A stretch of DNA of 41,639 nucleotides from an uncultured Bacilli bacterium (GTDB lineage: Bacteria > Bacillota_I > Bacilli_A > RF39 > UBA660). Of the stretch, positions 22,238 to 32,086 are shown piece by piece. Below the pieces are notes generated by a model. That model did not search any database. It was not told the origin of the DNA and worked only from the letters and a program-made list of their open reading frames with translations. The DNA lies in NCBI GenBank assembly GCA_947624915.1, contig CANQMF010000006.1, positions 1-41,639 on the forward strand, in the 5' to 3' direction. Within the stretch, counting starts at the first letter, position 1; every line of letters starts with the position of its first letter. Both the position numbers and the translations under genes were made by a program.

Positions 22238-24574
22238 ATGGCTGGCACAAGTTTTGGAGGCACTGTAAAATTAACTGGCGAAAATGATTATAGAAAAGCT
22301 TTAAAAGAAATAACTACTAATTTAAAATTATTAGGTAGCGAGTTAAAAGTAGCTACCTCTTCTTTTGATAAAAATAATGCAAGTGTAAATGATTTAAGTC
22401 GTGTTAATGAAGTACTTAACAAAAAATTGAGTGAACAACAAAATAAGGTTGATATAACTAAGCAAAAATTAGAATCAATAAAATCCGAATATGGAGAAAA
22501 TAGCGAAGAAACAAAAAAATGGCAAATTGCTTTAAATGATGCTCAGGCAGAAGTTAATAAAACTACCAAAGAAATTGATAAAAATAAAGTTTCAATTGAA
22601 GCTATGGAAAAAGCTAATGTAACAAATACATCCCAATTAAAAGAATTTACGAAAGAAGAAGACAACGCGGGAAATAGTACTTTAAAATTAGGAGATTTAA
22701 TAAAGGCAAATCTTATTAGTGAAGGAATAATTGCAGGTTTTAAAGGATTAGTTGGAGCGGTTAAAGAAGTTGGAAAAGCAATGATAGATATTGGAAAATC
22801 AGCTGTAACAAGTTATGCAGATTATGAGCAATTAGTTGGTGGTGTTGAAACATTATTTAAAAATAATGCCAAAGATGTTGAAGCTCTTGCCAATATTGCT
22901 TATAAAACTGCAGGTTTATCAGCTAATGAATATATGGAAACAGTAACATCATTTAGTGCATCACTATTAAGTAGTTTAGATAATGATACTGCTAAAGCTG
23001 CAGAGTATGCTGATAATGCAATAATTGATATGGCAGATAATGCAAACAAAATGGGTACTGATATATCAATGATACAAAATGCTTATCAAGGCTTTGCAAA
23101 ACAAAATTATACAATGTTGGATAATTTAAAATTAGGTTATGGTGGTACAAAAACAGAAATGGAACGTCTTATTTCTGATGCAAATAAAGTAAAAAAAGCA
23201 AATGGTGAAATGGCTGATTTATCTATAGATAGTTTTGCTGATGTAACAGAAGCCATTGGTATTATTCAAGATGAAATGGGAATTACCGGAACAACTGCAA
23301 AAGAAGCAAGTCAAACAATAAGTGGATCTGTTGGAGCAATGAAATCATCATGGCAAAATTTAGTAGCAAATTTAGCTAATGGAAATGCTGATTTAGGTGG
23401 TTCAATAAACAATTTAGTTGATAGTGTAATCACAGCATGTCAAAATATATTACCAGCAATAGATCAAACTATTAATAGCATAATGGAGGCATTACCTAAA
23501 TTGTTAAATAATATAATAAATTATTTACCAAAATTTTTGGAAGCTGGAACAAATATTCTTAATTCTTTGATATCTGGAGTATCTCAAAATATGCCATTAA
23601 TTGTTGATGCAGTTATGCAGATAATATCTACTTTAATTAATACCATTATTCAAAATCTACCTCAAATATTAGAAATGGGTATTCAATTAATTGTGTCTTT
23701 AGTGCAAGGTATAGCTCAAGAATTGCCGACTTTAATACCTCAAATGATTAATGCTGTTGTTTCTATGGTTGATACATTATTAGATAATATTGATTTGATT
23801 ATAGATGCAGGTATTCAATTGATATTAGGTCTTGCCGAAGGTTTAATTGATGCATTGCCTGATTTAATAGACAAAATACCTGAAATAATTGATAAATTGA
23901 TTTTGGCTATAACAAACAATCTGCCAAAATTGATAGAGGCTGGCATTAAATTAACAGTAAAATTAGCAGAGGGGCTTATAAAAGCAATTCCACAATTAGT
24001 TTCTAAAATACCTCAAATTATAACATCTTTAGTTAAAGGATTAGCTAATGGCTTAGGAAAAATGTTAAATATGGGTAAACAATTATTTGGTAAATTTAAG
24101 GATGGAATTACAAGTGGAATATCTGGAATGCTAGATGTTGGAAAAAATTTAGTTCAAGGATTATGGAATGGAATCGATAATGCTAAGGACTGGATTATAA
24201 ACAAAATAAAAGGTTTTGGTAAGAAAATTTTAGATTCTATTAAATCATTTTTTGGAATTAAAAGTCCATCTACTTTATTTAGAGATGAAATAGGTACTAA
24301 TTTAGCTAAAGGTATAGGTCTTGGTTTTGAAGAAGAAATGGCTGATGTTAACGACTCTATTAAAAATTCTTTAATTACTGATTATGATCTAGCAACTAAT
24401 GTTAAAGTTAATAAAGGCATTAATCAAACTTCATCAAATAGCATGAATGGAATGACAGGAATAAATAATTATGAAACTAATAATTATAATTTTTATTCTG
24501 TAAGTGATTCTCCAGCAGAATACGCAAGACAAATACGTAAAGAAAAGCAATATTGGAAATTAGTTAATGGATAG
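22238..24574 (+). CDS. Tail tape measure protein
   Basis: 778 aa. N-terminal coiled coil (to about 150), transmembrane-like helix region (LIKANLISEGIIAGFKGLVGA), then the conserved SAVTSYADYEQLVGGVETLF, a hydrophobic repeat region of about 11-residue imperfect units (for example LPKLLNNIINYLPKFLEAGTN) between about 400 and 630, and GFGKKILDSIKSFFGIKSPS near the end. Sets tail length and helps DNA entry. Confidence 0.93.
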   Translation: MAGTSFGGTVKLTGENDYRKALKEITTNLKLLGSELKVATSSFDKNNASVNDLSRVNEVLNKKLSEQQNKVDITKQKLESIKSEYGENSEETKKWQIALNDAQAEVNKTTKEIDKNKVSIEAMEKANVTNTSQLKEFTKEEDNAGNSTLKLGDLIKANLISEGIIAGFKGLVGAVKEVGKAMIDIGKSAVTSYADYEQLVGGVETLFKNNAKDVEALANIAYKTAGLSANEYMETVTSFSASLLSSLDNDTAKAAEYADNAIIDMADNANKMGTDISMIQNAYQGFAKQNYTMLDNLKLGYGGTKTEMERLISDANKVKKANGEMADLSIDSFADVTEAIGIIQDEMGITGTTAKEASQTISGSVGAMKSSWQNLVANLANGNADLGGSINNLVDSVITACQNILPAIDQTINSIMEALPKLLNNIINYLPKFLEAGTNILNSLISGVSQNMPLIVDAVMQIISTLINTIIQNLPQILEMGIQLIVSLVQGIAQELPTLIPQMINAVVSMVDTLLDNIDLIIDAGIQLILGLAEGLIDALPDLIDKIPEIIDKLILAITNNLPKLIEAGIKLTVKLAEGLIKAIPQLVSKIPQIITSLVKGLANGLGKMLNMGKQLFGKFKDGITSGISGMLDVGKNLVQGLWNGIDNAKDWIINKIKGFGKKILDSIKSFFGIKSPSTLFRDEIGTNLAKGIGLGFEEEMADVNDSIKNSLITDYDLATNVKVNKGINQTSSNSMNGMTGINNYETNNYNFYSVSDSPAEYARQIRKEKQYWKLVNG

Positions 24575-24584
24575 GAGGCTTATA

Positions 24585-25448
24585 ATGAAATATATAATTT
24601 GTGAGTCATATTTAGGCGAGGAAATAACCTTTAATTATAGTTTTCCTTTTTTTCTTGAAAGTATTGATGGTATACACGAAATATCAGGTGATGTAACTGG
24701 AATGCAAAGTGCCTTTGCAATTGGTGAAAAATATATAGATACTAGCATAAATAAGCGAAATATTATTATTAAAGGATCAATTAGAAAAAATGATAATATT
24801 ATTGAGCGAAGACAAACTTTATATAGATTATTTCCATTAAAAACTATTGGAACATTATATTATTATGAAGGGAATTTGTCTCGTAAAATAAATTATTATG
24901 TAGAATCTGTAGAAATTGCTGAAACTGGATTACATAGAAAATTTCAAATTTCATTAATTTGCCCTAATCCATATTTTACAGATATAAATAAAACAAGTTT
25001 ACAAATGGCAACGTGGAAAGCAACATTTAAATTTCCTTTAATTATTCCCCAAAGTAAAGGAATAAAGTTTGGAGTAAAAAACCCATCTTTAATGGCTAGT
25101 ATAAATAATACAACAAATATTGAATTTGGCATGACTATAACATTTATTGCTTCAGATACTGTGGTAAATCCATCTTTATTCAATGTTGATTCAAGAGAGG
25201 AAATAAAAATAGAAAAAACTATGAAAGTCGGTGACAAAATAATTATTAATACATATCGTCAAAATAAAAATATTATTTACATTGATGCATCAACTGGTTT
25301 GGAAGAAAATATTAATAATTTAATGGTTTATGGTAGTAAATTTTTACAAGTTCATCATGGTCAAAATACTTTTAGATACAACGCAGATGAAAATGCAGAA
25401 AATTTACAAGCAGTTATAGATTATTACACAGAATATGAGGCGATATAA
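24585..25448 (+). CDS. Distal tail protein (Dit-like)
   Basis: 287 aa from ATG after AGGAGG. N-terminal beta domain (FFLESIDGIHEISGDVTGMQ), then RRQTLYRLFPLKTIGTLYY, and a galectin-like C-terminal half. Forms the hub linking tube and tip. Overlaps the next gene by 1 bp. Confidence 0.88.
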   Translation: MKYIICESYLGEEITFNYSFPFFLESIDGIHEISGDVTGMQSAFAIGEKYIDTSINKRNIIIKGSIRKNDNIIERRQTLYRLFPLKTIGTLYYYEGNLSRKINYYVESVEIAETGLHRKFQISLICPNPYFTDINKTSLQMATWKATFKFPLIIPQSKGIKFGVKNPSLMASINNTTNIEFGMTITFIASDTVVNPSLFNVDSREEIKIEKTMKVGDKIIINTYRQNKNIIYIDASTGLEENINNLMVYGSKFLQVHHGQNTFRYNADENAENLQAVIDYYTEYEAI

Positions 25449-26494
25449 TGTTTAAAAATTTTGATATAAGTGTTTATACAAAGGATTTAGAGTTTTTAGG
25501 TACAATTGATCTTTTTAATTCATTAAGATGGCGAAGAAAGTATTATGAAGCCGGAGAATTTGAATTACATATGTCACTTGATGCTGGATTAGGAAAATTT
25601 TTAATTAAAGATAATATTTTAATTCGTGAAGATGCAATCGAAGTTGGAATAATTGAAAGTATTCAAAAAATTGATAATGGTACTAATATTGAATTAATTA
25701 TATTTGGTCGGTTTTTATCTAGTATTCTTGATAGAAGAATAATAAAAAATAGGATTAATTTTTCTGGAAAAGTTTTAGATGGAGAAAGAAAAATTCTTAA
25801 TGAAATGACACCATTTAATAAATTGGAAGTTAAAGAAACAACAATAGATTCAAATTCTATTGTTTTTCAGGTTACTTATAAAAATGTATATGAGTATTTG
25901 GTTAAACTTGCTAAAAATTCTACTATAGCACACAGAATTATTGCGGATTTAAAAAATAAAAAATTTATTTACGAAAATTATGTTGGTAAAGATAGAACAG
26001 AAAGCCAAAAAATAAATCCACGATATGAATTTAGTGAGGATAAATCTAATTTAGAAAAAGTAGAGTATACATTTGATGCTAAAACTGAAAAAAATTATGC
26101 TTTGGTTGGAGGTTCTGGTGAAGGTGATGAAAGAATTTTAGTTGAAGTAAAAAGCGGAGATTATAGTGACTTTGATTTACGTGAAACTTTTATCGATTCT
26201 TCTTCAGAACAAAAAACAGATGAAATCTCTTTAGAAGATTACCAAACATCTTTAAAAACAATCGGAAAAGAAAATTTAATGCCAATTTCAGAAGAAATAG
26301 AAGTGTCTGTTTATGCCGATGATTATAAAAAAAATTGGGATTTAGGCGATGTGGTTAATGTAAAAAAAGAAAGTTGGAATATTGGAATGAAAAAACGGAT
26401 TATAGAGATTGAGGAAACAATAGAAAAGGATAAACAAAGTATTTATGTAACTTTTAGTGATCCTTTTGGTGAAGAATTAGAAGTGGAGGAATAA
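25448..26494 (+). CDS. Tail tip protein (Gp37-like / N-terminal Tal-like)
   Basis: 348 aa, recognisable as the ReqiPepy6 Gp37-like siphovirus family: LFNSLRWRRKYYEAGEFELHM, IIFGRFLSSILDRRI, then SVYADDYKKNWDLGDVVNV near the end. Baseplate hub protein; no peptidase motif seen. ATGA-type coupling with Dit. Confidence 0.85.
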   Translation: MFKNFDISVYTKDLEFLGTIDLFNSLRWRRKYYEAGEFELHMSLDAGLGKFLIKDNILIREDAIEVGIIESIQKIDNGTNIELIIFGRFLSSILDRRIIKNRINFSGKVLDGERKILNEMTPFNKLEVKETTIDSNSIVFQVTYKNVYEYLVKLAKNSTIAHRIIADLKNKKFIYENYVGKDRTESQKINPRYEFSEDKSNLEKVEYTFDAKTEKNYALVGGSGEGDERILVEVKSGDYSDFDLRETFIDSSSEQKTDEISLEDYQTSLKTIGKENLMPISEEIEVSVYADDYKKNWDLGDVVNVKKESWNIGMKKRIIEIEETIEKDKQSIYVTFSDPFGEELEVEE

Positions 26495-26497
26495 AAT

Positions 26498-27838
26498 ATG
26501 GAAAAATTTAGTTTTTTTGATGATGTAAACGATGATAGAGTATATTTTGCGGAAGACTTTGCTAGACATTTAGCAAAGTTTTTTACAAATGGGATATTTA
26601 ATAATGGTTGTCAAGTAATTGCTAATAATGATATGACAGTTACAGTAAAAACTGGTTCAGCTAATATTAATGGTTATAGATATGATAATGATTCTGATAA
26701 AATTTTAACGGTTGAAAACGCAGATGGAGTGGCTAATCGTGTTGATAATATTGTAATAAGATTAGATTTAATTAATAGAACAATAAATGCTATGGTTATT
26801 AAAGGAACTTTTAATGAAGAAGCAATAGCTCCTGATTTAGTAAGAAATTCAACTACTTATGATTTAAGAATTGCTAAAATTAGTATTCCAGCAGGTACAG
26901 CAACTATTACACAAGATTTAATTGAAGATACGAGATTAATTACTAGCGATTGTGGTAATGTTATTGCTGCGGTTGAAACACCTGACACAGAGAATCTTTA
27001 TATTCAATTAAGAGCTATTTTTGATAAAAAAATAAGTGATATGGATAGTGATTTTACAACTTGGTTTGATAATTTAAAAGAAAAAATGAATACTGATATT
27101 AAGGATCTTGAAAAATTTATTAATGATTCTGAATTAAATTTTAATGAGTGGAAAACAGATTTTGAAAGGGATAGTGAAACTGATTTTAATGAATGGTTTA
27201 ATACAATAAAAAATAAACTAGGAAGTGATGTAGCGGGTCAATTGCAAAACCAAATAGATAACATTGTAAATAATTTAATTAATTATTATAAAAAAACAGA
27301 AACTTATTCAAAAGATGAAATTAATGAAATTGTTAAAGCTACAATTAATATTAAAAAAGTAGATGTTTTGCCAAGTTCAGATATTAAAACTAATACTATT
27401 TATTTAGTTCCAAAAAGTACTTCTATTGCCGAAGTAAGTACATTAAGTGTTAATAAAGCTAGCGAAGAAAAATTAATTATTAAAGCTAATGCTCCAACAT
27501 CAAATATTTCTGTTCAAAATGTTTCAAAATCAATAGCATCATCTAATAATAGTTATGATGAGTATATTTATGTAGATTCAAATTGGGAAATGATTGGTAG
27601 TACAGAAGTTGATCTAAGTGATTATATTACAACTCAATCTTTAAATGATGCTTTAAAAAATTATGTTTCATCTACAGCTTTAGATACCAAACTTCAAGGT
27701 TATGTTAAAACTACACAATTACCTACAAAGGTAAGTCAATTAGAAAATGATATGTTTATTCAAGCAGATAATGAGGAAGATGCTAAAACTAAATCAGCAG
27801 GTGACACAAAACACATTTATTATTGGGTAGAGGAGTAA
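26498..27838 (+). CDS. Baseplate/tail fibre protein
   Basis: 446 aa. N-terminal baseplate-binding part (MEKFSFFDDVNDDRVYFAED, KTGSANINGYRYDN, DNIVIRLDLINRTI), central helical repeats (TTWFDNLKEKM, LNFNEWKTDF, TDFNEWFNTIKN) and a C-terminal beta-rich tail with YWVEE. Resembles BppU-type upper baseplate proteins and probably carries the receptor-binding modules encoded downstream. Confidence 0.8.
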   Translation: MEKFSFFDDVNDDRVYFAEDFARHLAKFFTNGIFNNGCQVIANNDMTVTVKTGSANINGYRYDNDSDKILTVENADGVANRVDNIVIRLDLINRTINAMVIKGTFNEEAIAPDLVRNSTTYDLRIAKISIPAGTATITQDLIEDTRLITSDCGNVIAAVETPDTENLYIQLRAIFDKKISDMDSDFTTWFDNLKEKMNTDIKDLEKFINDSELNFNEWKTDFERDSETDFNEWFNTIKNKLGSDVAGQLQNQIDNIVNNLINYYKKTETYSKDEINEIVKATINIKKVDVLPSSDIKTNTIYLVPKSTSIAEVSTLSVNKASEEKLIIKANAPTSNISVQNVSKSIASSNNSYDEYIYVDSNWEMIGSTEVDLSDYITTQSLNDALKNYVSSTALDTKLQGYVKTTQLPTKVSQLENDMFIQADNEEDAKTKSAGDTKHIYYWVEE

Positions 27839-27840
27839 AT

Positions 27841-28680
27841 ATGGGATTAATAAAAGAACAAAAATTAATGAATTTGAATTTTGATGGATTATGTAAAGAT
27901 GGTGACGTTATATATTCAAATGGACCAAAAATAGTTTCATTTGCTGATGGAACAGATGAAGAAATAGCCGCTATGTTAGATGCACATTATGCTGGTAAAA
28001 TAGACATATCTAATTATTGGAATATAGGAGATAAAAGACAAATTCATTTAAATGCAACTACTAGTGATGACGGAACTTCATGCTACGTTAATCATGCAGC
28101 TAGGGATGTATATTTTTATATAATAGGTTTTAATCATGATACTTTAACAACTCCAATTAACAATATTACTAAAGCTGCAGTTACTCTTAGAATTGAAAGT
28201 GGATTAAATGAAGCTGACCAATTTCGTGGTACTTCAAATTTATATGGAACTGGATTTTATTCGACTTCTATCGTTAGAAAATTTTTGAATAATAAATTTT
28301 ATAATTGTTTGCCATCAACATTTAATATATTAATTAAACAAGTAACTAAAAAGCATATACGCGATCATTATTCTGATTTAGAAACAGTAAAAGATAAATG
28401 TTGGATTTTATCATATACAGAACGTTTTGGCAATAAAGTAAATTCGCATTTTATAAATGGTAAAACTCCAAATAATAATGAAGGAGCCCAATATAAATAT
28501 TTTGTTGATGGAGGAACTGAAGTAAAAAATAATAATGTTTGGTCAAGAAGTGCTAGTTCTGATTATCCGAGTAGTGGTGAACAATGGGATTGTACATTGG
28601 TATTTTCAGGTTCTACTGTATCTACTTCTAGCAAAAGTCGAACAGACACACACAGAATAGCTCCGGCATTTTGTCTATAA
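27841..28680 (+). CDS. Receptor-binding candidate 1 (DUF6273-like)
   Basis: 279 aa from the ATG right after the baseplate stop; GAGG lies before it. Short N-terminal adaptor MGLIKEQKLMNLNFDGLCKDG shared in part with the next gene, then TDEEIAAMLDAHYAGKIDIS, and a C-terminal lectin-like module with VWSRSASS and the ending HRIAPAFCL. Such modules act as tail-tip adhesins (inference). Unlike its two neighbours it has no poly-G tract, so it would be expressed constantly. Confidence 0.75.
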   Translation: MGLIKEQKLMNLNFDGLCKDGDVIYSNGPKIVSFADGTDEEIAAMLDAHYAGKIDISNYWNIGDKRQIHLNATTSDDGTSCYVNHAARDVYFYIIGFNHDTLTTPINNITKAAVTLRIESGLNEADQFRGTSNLYGTGFYSTSIVRKFLNNKFYNCLPSTFNILIKQVTKKHIRDHYSDLETVKDKCWILSYTERFGNKVNSHFINGKTPNNNEGAQYKYFVDGGTEVKNNNVWSRSASSDYPSSGEQWDCTLVFSGSTVSTSSKSRTDTHRIAPAFCL

Positions 28681-28699
28681 AATGAAAGGAAAATTTGAT

Positions 28700-29622
28700 A
28701 TGGGATTAATATTTAACGAAAATAAGTTCGGGGGGGGGTATTTAACTCGAAAAAGATAAGTGGATTATGTAAAGATGGGAACATTATTTATTTAAATGGA
28801 CCAAAAATAGTTACATTTAAAGACGGAACAGATGAAGAAATAGCAGCAATGTTAGATGCACATTATCAAGGTAAAATAAATATAGAGGACTATTGGAGTG
28901 TTGGTGATACTAGAAAAATTCATTTAAATGGAATTGCCAGCCCTAACAAAAATGGATATACCGGTGCTTGGGCACCCCAAGATGTGACTATTGTTATTAC
29001 TACTTTAAATCACCACGATTTAAAAGAAATAAATGGCATTAGATCTAAAGCTGCTATTACAGTTCAAACAAGAGAATGCTTAAATAATTTATCTCAAGGG
29101 TACAGTGAAGCTGGCACTATTTATGCTAATTTAAACAGTGATTATGATACGACATTCAAAAAATGGTCTCAATTACCGATGAGAACTTGGTTGAATAATT
29201 CTTTTTTTACTAATTGCTTTTCTCAAGAGTGGCAAAAAATGATTAAAGAAACTAAGCATAAAAGATTAACAACAAATGGGGAAACAAGTAAAACAACTGA
29301 GACAGTAGTTGATAAAGTTTTTTTACCTAGCTATCCTGAATTATTTGGAAATACATCTTATGCTTATTATTTAAAAGGAACAGCCCCTGCAAGTGAGGAA
29401 GGTACACAATGGGAATACTATAAAACCTCTAGCAATAGAGTTAAAAAAGGAAATAATAACGGCGTAGCTAATAATACCGATTGTTATTGGTGGCTGGGGT
29501 CAGCTTCGTCATATCCCAACCCTGTTAAATATGGTTACGTTTGGTGTAGTATGACTCCATGGAATGCTGGCAATGAGGATGGCGATGGAGCTATTGGGCT
29601 AGCGCCAGCATTTTGTTTATAG
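28700..29622 (+). CDS. Receptor-binding candidate 2, phase-OFF at a 9-G tract
   Basis: ATG 28700 follows GAAAGGA. With nine G (28730-28738) translation stops at TAA 28757-28759 after 19 residues. Ten (or seven) G would connect MGLIFNENKFGGG to VFNSKKISGLCKDGN in frame and give a 308-aa homologue of candidate 1, ending WWLGSASS ... GLAPAFCL. The rest of the frame is intact, with no other lesion, which argues for a reversible switch, not decay. An ATG at 28849 has no RBS and would lack the adaptor. Confidence 0.7.
28730..28738 (+). repeat. Poly-G tract (9 G), out of frame
   Basis: Nine consecutive G ten codons after an ATG in DNA with very low G+C. Encodes Gly-Gly-Gly in the adaptor KFGGG. One base more would restore the reading frame; slipped-strand change is the expected mechanism. 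Confidence 0.85.
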
Positions 29623-29640
29623 AAAGATAAGGTGATTAAT

Positions 29641-30804
29641 ATGGGATTAATGATAAATAAAATGAAGTTCGGGGGGGGGTTGATTGATTCTAGAAAAATA
29701 GAAGGTATGGCATATAAAGGCAATATTATTTTTAAAAATAAAAAAATAAAAATATATGGTATAAAAAGAAGCTTAACATCTACATCAACAAAATGGGATA
29801 GAACTGATGATTCTATAAATTTAGTAGCTAAAGCTATCAGGAGTCAAAGTGATTTAACAAATAATATAAAAAATGATTTTGATGAATTATATCCATGGAG
29901 TGAAATTAAAACAGTAAATGTTGATGCTAACGGAAATATAAATGCTTATATTGGTGATTCTAATTTTAGTTGGTATAGTTTATATGTCATGACTATAATA
30001 CCTGAATTTTGGTATAAAAGATGGCAAGATGAAAATTATGAATATATCCAAATAGCTGAAAGCGAAGTAAAAGGTTTTACCAAATCTGAAAGATTTATGG
30101 TGAGCAGATATGATGCTTCTGGTTCTACTTCTGCTATACGTAGTCGAAGTAGTGATGAACCTTTGGTTAGTACAACACTTTATAATTTTCAAGAATCTGC
30201 TAAAAAGATCGGAACAGGCTGGCATATAATGGATTGGAAATATTTTATATTACAATTATTATATCTGGTTGAATATGCAGATTATAACTCTCAAGATATT
30301 TTAGGATATGGGGCTGTTTTACCATCTATTGTAAATAATGGTGGATGTGATAGCCTTAAAATGAAATCAGGTAGTTTAGCAAATGATAAAAAAACACCTA
30401 TTATTTATAGAGGTGTTGAAAATATATTTGGTAATGTAGCCGTTAGGCTAGATGGTATAATTATTAAAGATAAGGTACCATGTATTTGTTATAATCCAGC
30501 TAATTATAGTGATCTTAACAAATATACGTCTTTAAATTATACTTTAACAACTCAAAGCGGTTATATAAAAAAGGTAGGGTGTGATTCAAATCATTCTCTA
30601 GTGCAAATGGCTATTGAAGTAGGAGGTAGCTCTACAACTTATATTCCTGATATATTTAATGCTAATACAGGTGGTGTTTATCATCCAGTTGTTGGTGGCA
30701 GTTGGGCTTCTGATGAAGGAGGCGGAATATTTTGGTGCCAAGTTAATAGAAATGATGGTAATGCAGATGGTGGCGTAGGAACAAGACTTATTAAGGAAAT
30801 GTAG
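29641..30804 (+). CDS. Receptor-binding candidate 3, phase-ON at a 9-G tract
   Basis: 387 aa from ATG 29641 (GTG 29632 is an alternative). The adaptor MGLMINKMKFGGG is nearly the same as in candidate 2, and its nine G (29671-29679) are in frame. The remaining protein differs: KRSLTSTSTKWDRTDDSIN, then IENIFGNV-like GVENIFGNVAVRLDGI and a C-terminal GGSWASDEGGGIFW reminiscent of formylglycine-generating-enzyme-type lectin folds used for ligand binding. Likely displayed at the tail tip. Confidence 0.75.
   Translation: MGLMINKMKFGGGLIDSRKIEGMAYKGNIIFKNKKIKIYGIKRSLTSTSTKWDRTDDSINLVAKAIRSQSDLTNNIKNDFDELYPWSEIKTVNVDANGNINAYIGDSNFSWYSLYVMTIIPEFWYKRWQDENYEYIQIAESEVKGFTKSERFMVSRYDASGSTSAIRSRSSDEPLVSTTLYNFQESAKKIGTGWHIMDWKYFILQLLYLVEYADYNSQDILGYGAVLPSIVNNGGCDSLKMKSGSLANDKKTPIIYRGVENIFGNVAVRLDGIIIKDKVPCICYNPANYSDLNKYTSLNYTLTTQSGYIKKVGCDSNHSLVQMAIEVGGSSTTYIPDIFNANTGGVYHPVVGGSWASDEGGGIFWCQVNRNDGNADGGVGTRLIKEM
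29671..29679 (+). repeat. Poly-G tract (9 G), in frame
   Basis: Same context as the tract at 28730 (AAGTTC before the G run). Gain or loss of one G would stop the protein soon after. Confidence 0.85.
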
Positions 30805-30815
30805 AAAGGATAAAG

Positions 30816-31124
30816 ATGGAAAAAACATTAAGTATTTTAGATAAAAACTGGAAATGGCTAACTCTTTTAGGAGCAATCCTAGGTGTTGGCTTTACAGTAG
30901 GGGTATGGTTTAACAATCAAAACAAAGAAATGGATGAATTACAAAAATCATCATGGCAAGCTTTAATTTATAGTGATGCACCTTTAGTACAAAAAGCTGA
31001 AAGCTGTGATAAATATTTAGATAAAGGATTTGATAGCTATGCAAAAGATTATTGTAATAAATTGTTAGAAAAAGCAAATTTAGCTTTAGAAAGAGGCGGA
31101 ATAAATGAAAAAAGCATGGAATGA
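30816..31124 (+). CDS. Membrane protein of the lysis region
   Basis: 102 aa: one transmembrane helix (about 14-32, WLTLLGAILGVGFTVGVWF) and a soluble helical part with two cysteines. Lies between tail and holin-like genes and overlaps the latter by 20 bp. Possibly a holin partner or spanin-like accessory; not certain. Confidence 0.6.
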   Translation: MEKTLSILDKNWKWLTLLGAILGVGFTVGVWFNNQNKEMDELQKSSWQALIYSDAPLVQKAESCDKYLDKGFDSYAKDYCNKLLEKANLALERGGINEKSME

Positions 31125-31278
31125 TGTTAAATCGTTTGTCACGATCATAATGACAATAGGATTAATAATTTTATTGCTAATTCCTGGAGTAAATCCTCCA
31201 ACGGAAATAGTGGCATTATATTGTACAAGTTATGGAGCTATCATAACTTATTTTTTTACAAGAAAGGATGAAAAATAA
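31105..31278 (+). CDS. Holin-like protein
   Basis: 57 aa with two hydrophobic helices (SFVTIIMTIGLIILLLIPG and EIVALYCTSYGAIITYFF) joined by a short Pro-containing turn and a basic tail KDEK. Its stop overlaps the endolysin ATG (TAATG). Size, topology and position fit a small holin that opens the membrane for the endolysin. Confidence 0.75.
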   Translation: MKKAWNDVKSFVTIIMTIGLIILLLIPGVNPPTEIVALYCTSYGAIITYFFTRKDEK

Positions 31279-32057
31279 TGAGAGTAGTTCAAGGTACTAA
31301 AAATGTAGTAACACAAAAGTATAACATTTTAACACATAAAGGTGTAGATATAGGCTGGAAAGGTGGGGATAATGATAATGTACTTGCTCATAGTGATGGA
31401 ACTATAATATCAGTTGTTACAGGGAAAAAAAGAAATACAAAAACAACAGGCACAGCTACTTATGGCAATTATGTTAAAATCAAGCATTCTAATGATTATT
31501 ATACTTTATATGCTCATCTTGCTACAGTTGACGTAAAAAAAGGTGACAAAGTTAAAAAAGGTCAAAAAATAGGATATATGGGCGAAAGTGGAAAGACTTA
31601 TGGTAAGCATTTGCATTTTGAAGTAAGAAATACTAAAGATGTAAGGATAAATCCAACTAAATATCTTAATGATGATTTGCCAGGTAAAAATGATACTATA
31701 AAATATATGGTTTATGATTTGAAAAAGAAAAAATGGTTACCAAAAGTTAAAGCAGGCAATAACGATTATGCCGGTAATAAAGGCAATGCTATAAGTGCAT
31801 TATATGTGGATCAATTAGAATATTGTGTTCATGATAAATCAAAAAATATATGGCTTCCTTATGTAAAAGATAGCAAAAGCTATGCTGGTAATATAGGTAA
31901 TGCCATTGATGGAATAAAAGTTAAAAATGCAAGTTATCGAGTTCATATAAAAGGCGGTGGCTGGCTTGCCTGGATTCATAAAGTAGATAATACCAATAGT
32001 GGTTATGCAGGTATTTACGGAAAAGAAATAGATTGTGTTCAAATTAAAAAAAGCTAA
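31278..32057 (+). CDS. Endolysin: M23 metallopeptidase with ChW-like wall-binding repeats
   Basis: 259 aa. M23/LytM domain (1-130) with zinc and catalytic residues His20 and Asp24 (HKGVD), His80 (LYAHL) and His111/His113 (HLHFE); cleaves peptidoglycan cross-bridges. The C-terminal half has three repeats with conserved Trp and YAGN-type turns (KKKWLPKV ... YAGNKGNAISAL; NIWLPYV; GGWLAWI ... YAGIYGKEIDCVQI), similar to clostridial ChW repeats, for wall binding. No signal peptide, as expected for holin-dependent release. Confidence 0.9.
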   Translation: MRVVQGTKNVVTQKYNILTHKGVDIGWKGGDNDNVLAHSDGTIISVVTGKKRNTKTTGTATYGNYVKIKHSNDYYTLYAHLATVDVKKGDKVKKGQKIGYMGESGKTYGKHLHFEVRNTKDVRINPTKYLNDDLPGKNDTIKYMVYDLKKKKWLPKVKAGNNDYAGNKGNAISALYVDQLEYCVHDKSKNIWLPYVKDSKSYAGNIGNAIDGIKVKNASYRVHIKGGGWLAWIHKVDNTNSGYAGIYGKEIDCVQIKKS

Positions 32058-32085
32058 TCTCAATTCGAGGTTAGCTTCTTTTTTT
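32051..32085 (+). terminator. Late operon terminator
   Basis: AAGCTAATCTC (32051-32061), loop AATTC, GAGGTTAGCTT (32067-32077) with one G-U pair, then CTTTTTTT. Ends the late transcript at the endolysin gene. Confidence 0.9.
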
Positions 32086-32086
32086 A

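Noticed and set aside
28849..29622. Independent gene starting at ATG 28849
   Set aside because: No RBS, and the frame continues upstream to the poly-G tract where it joins the true start after a one-base change.
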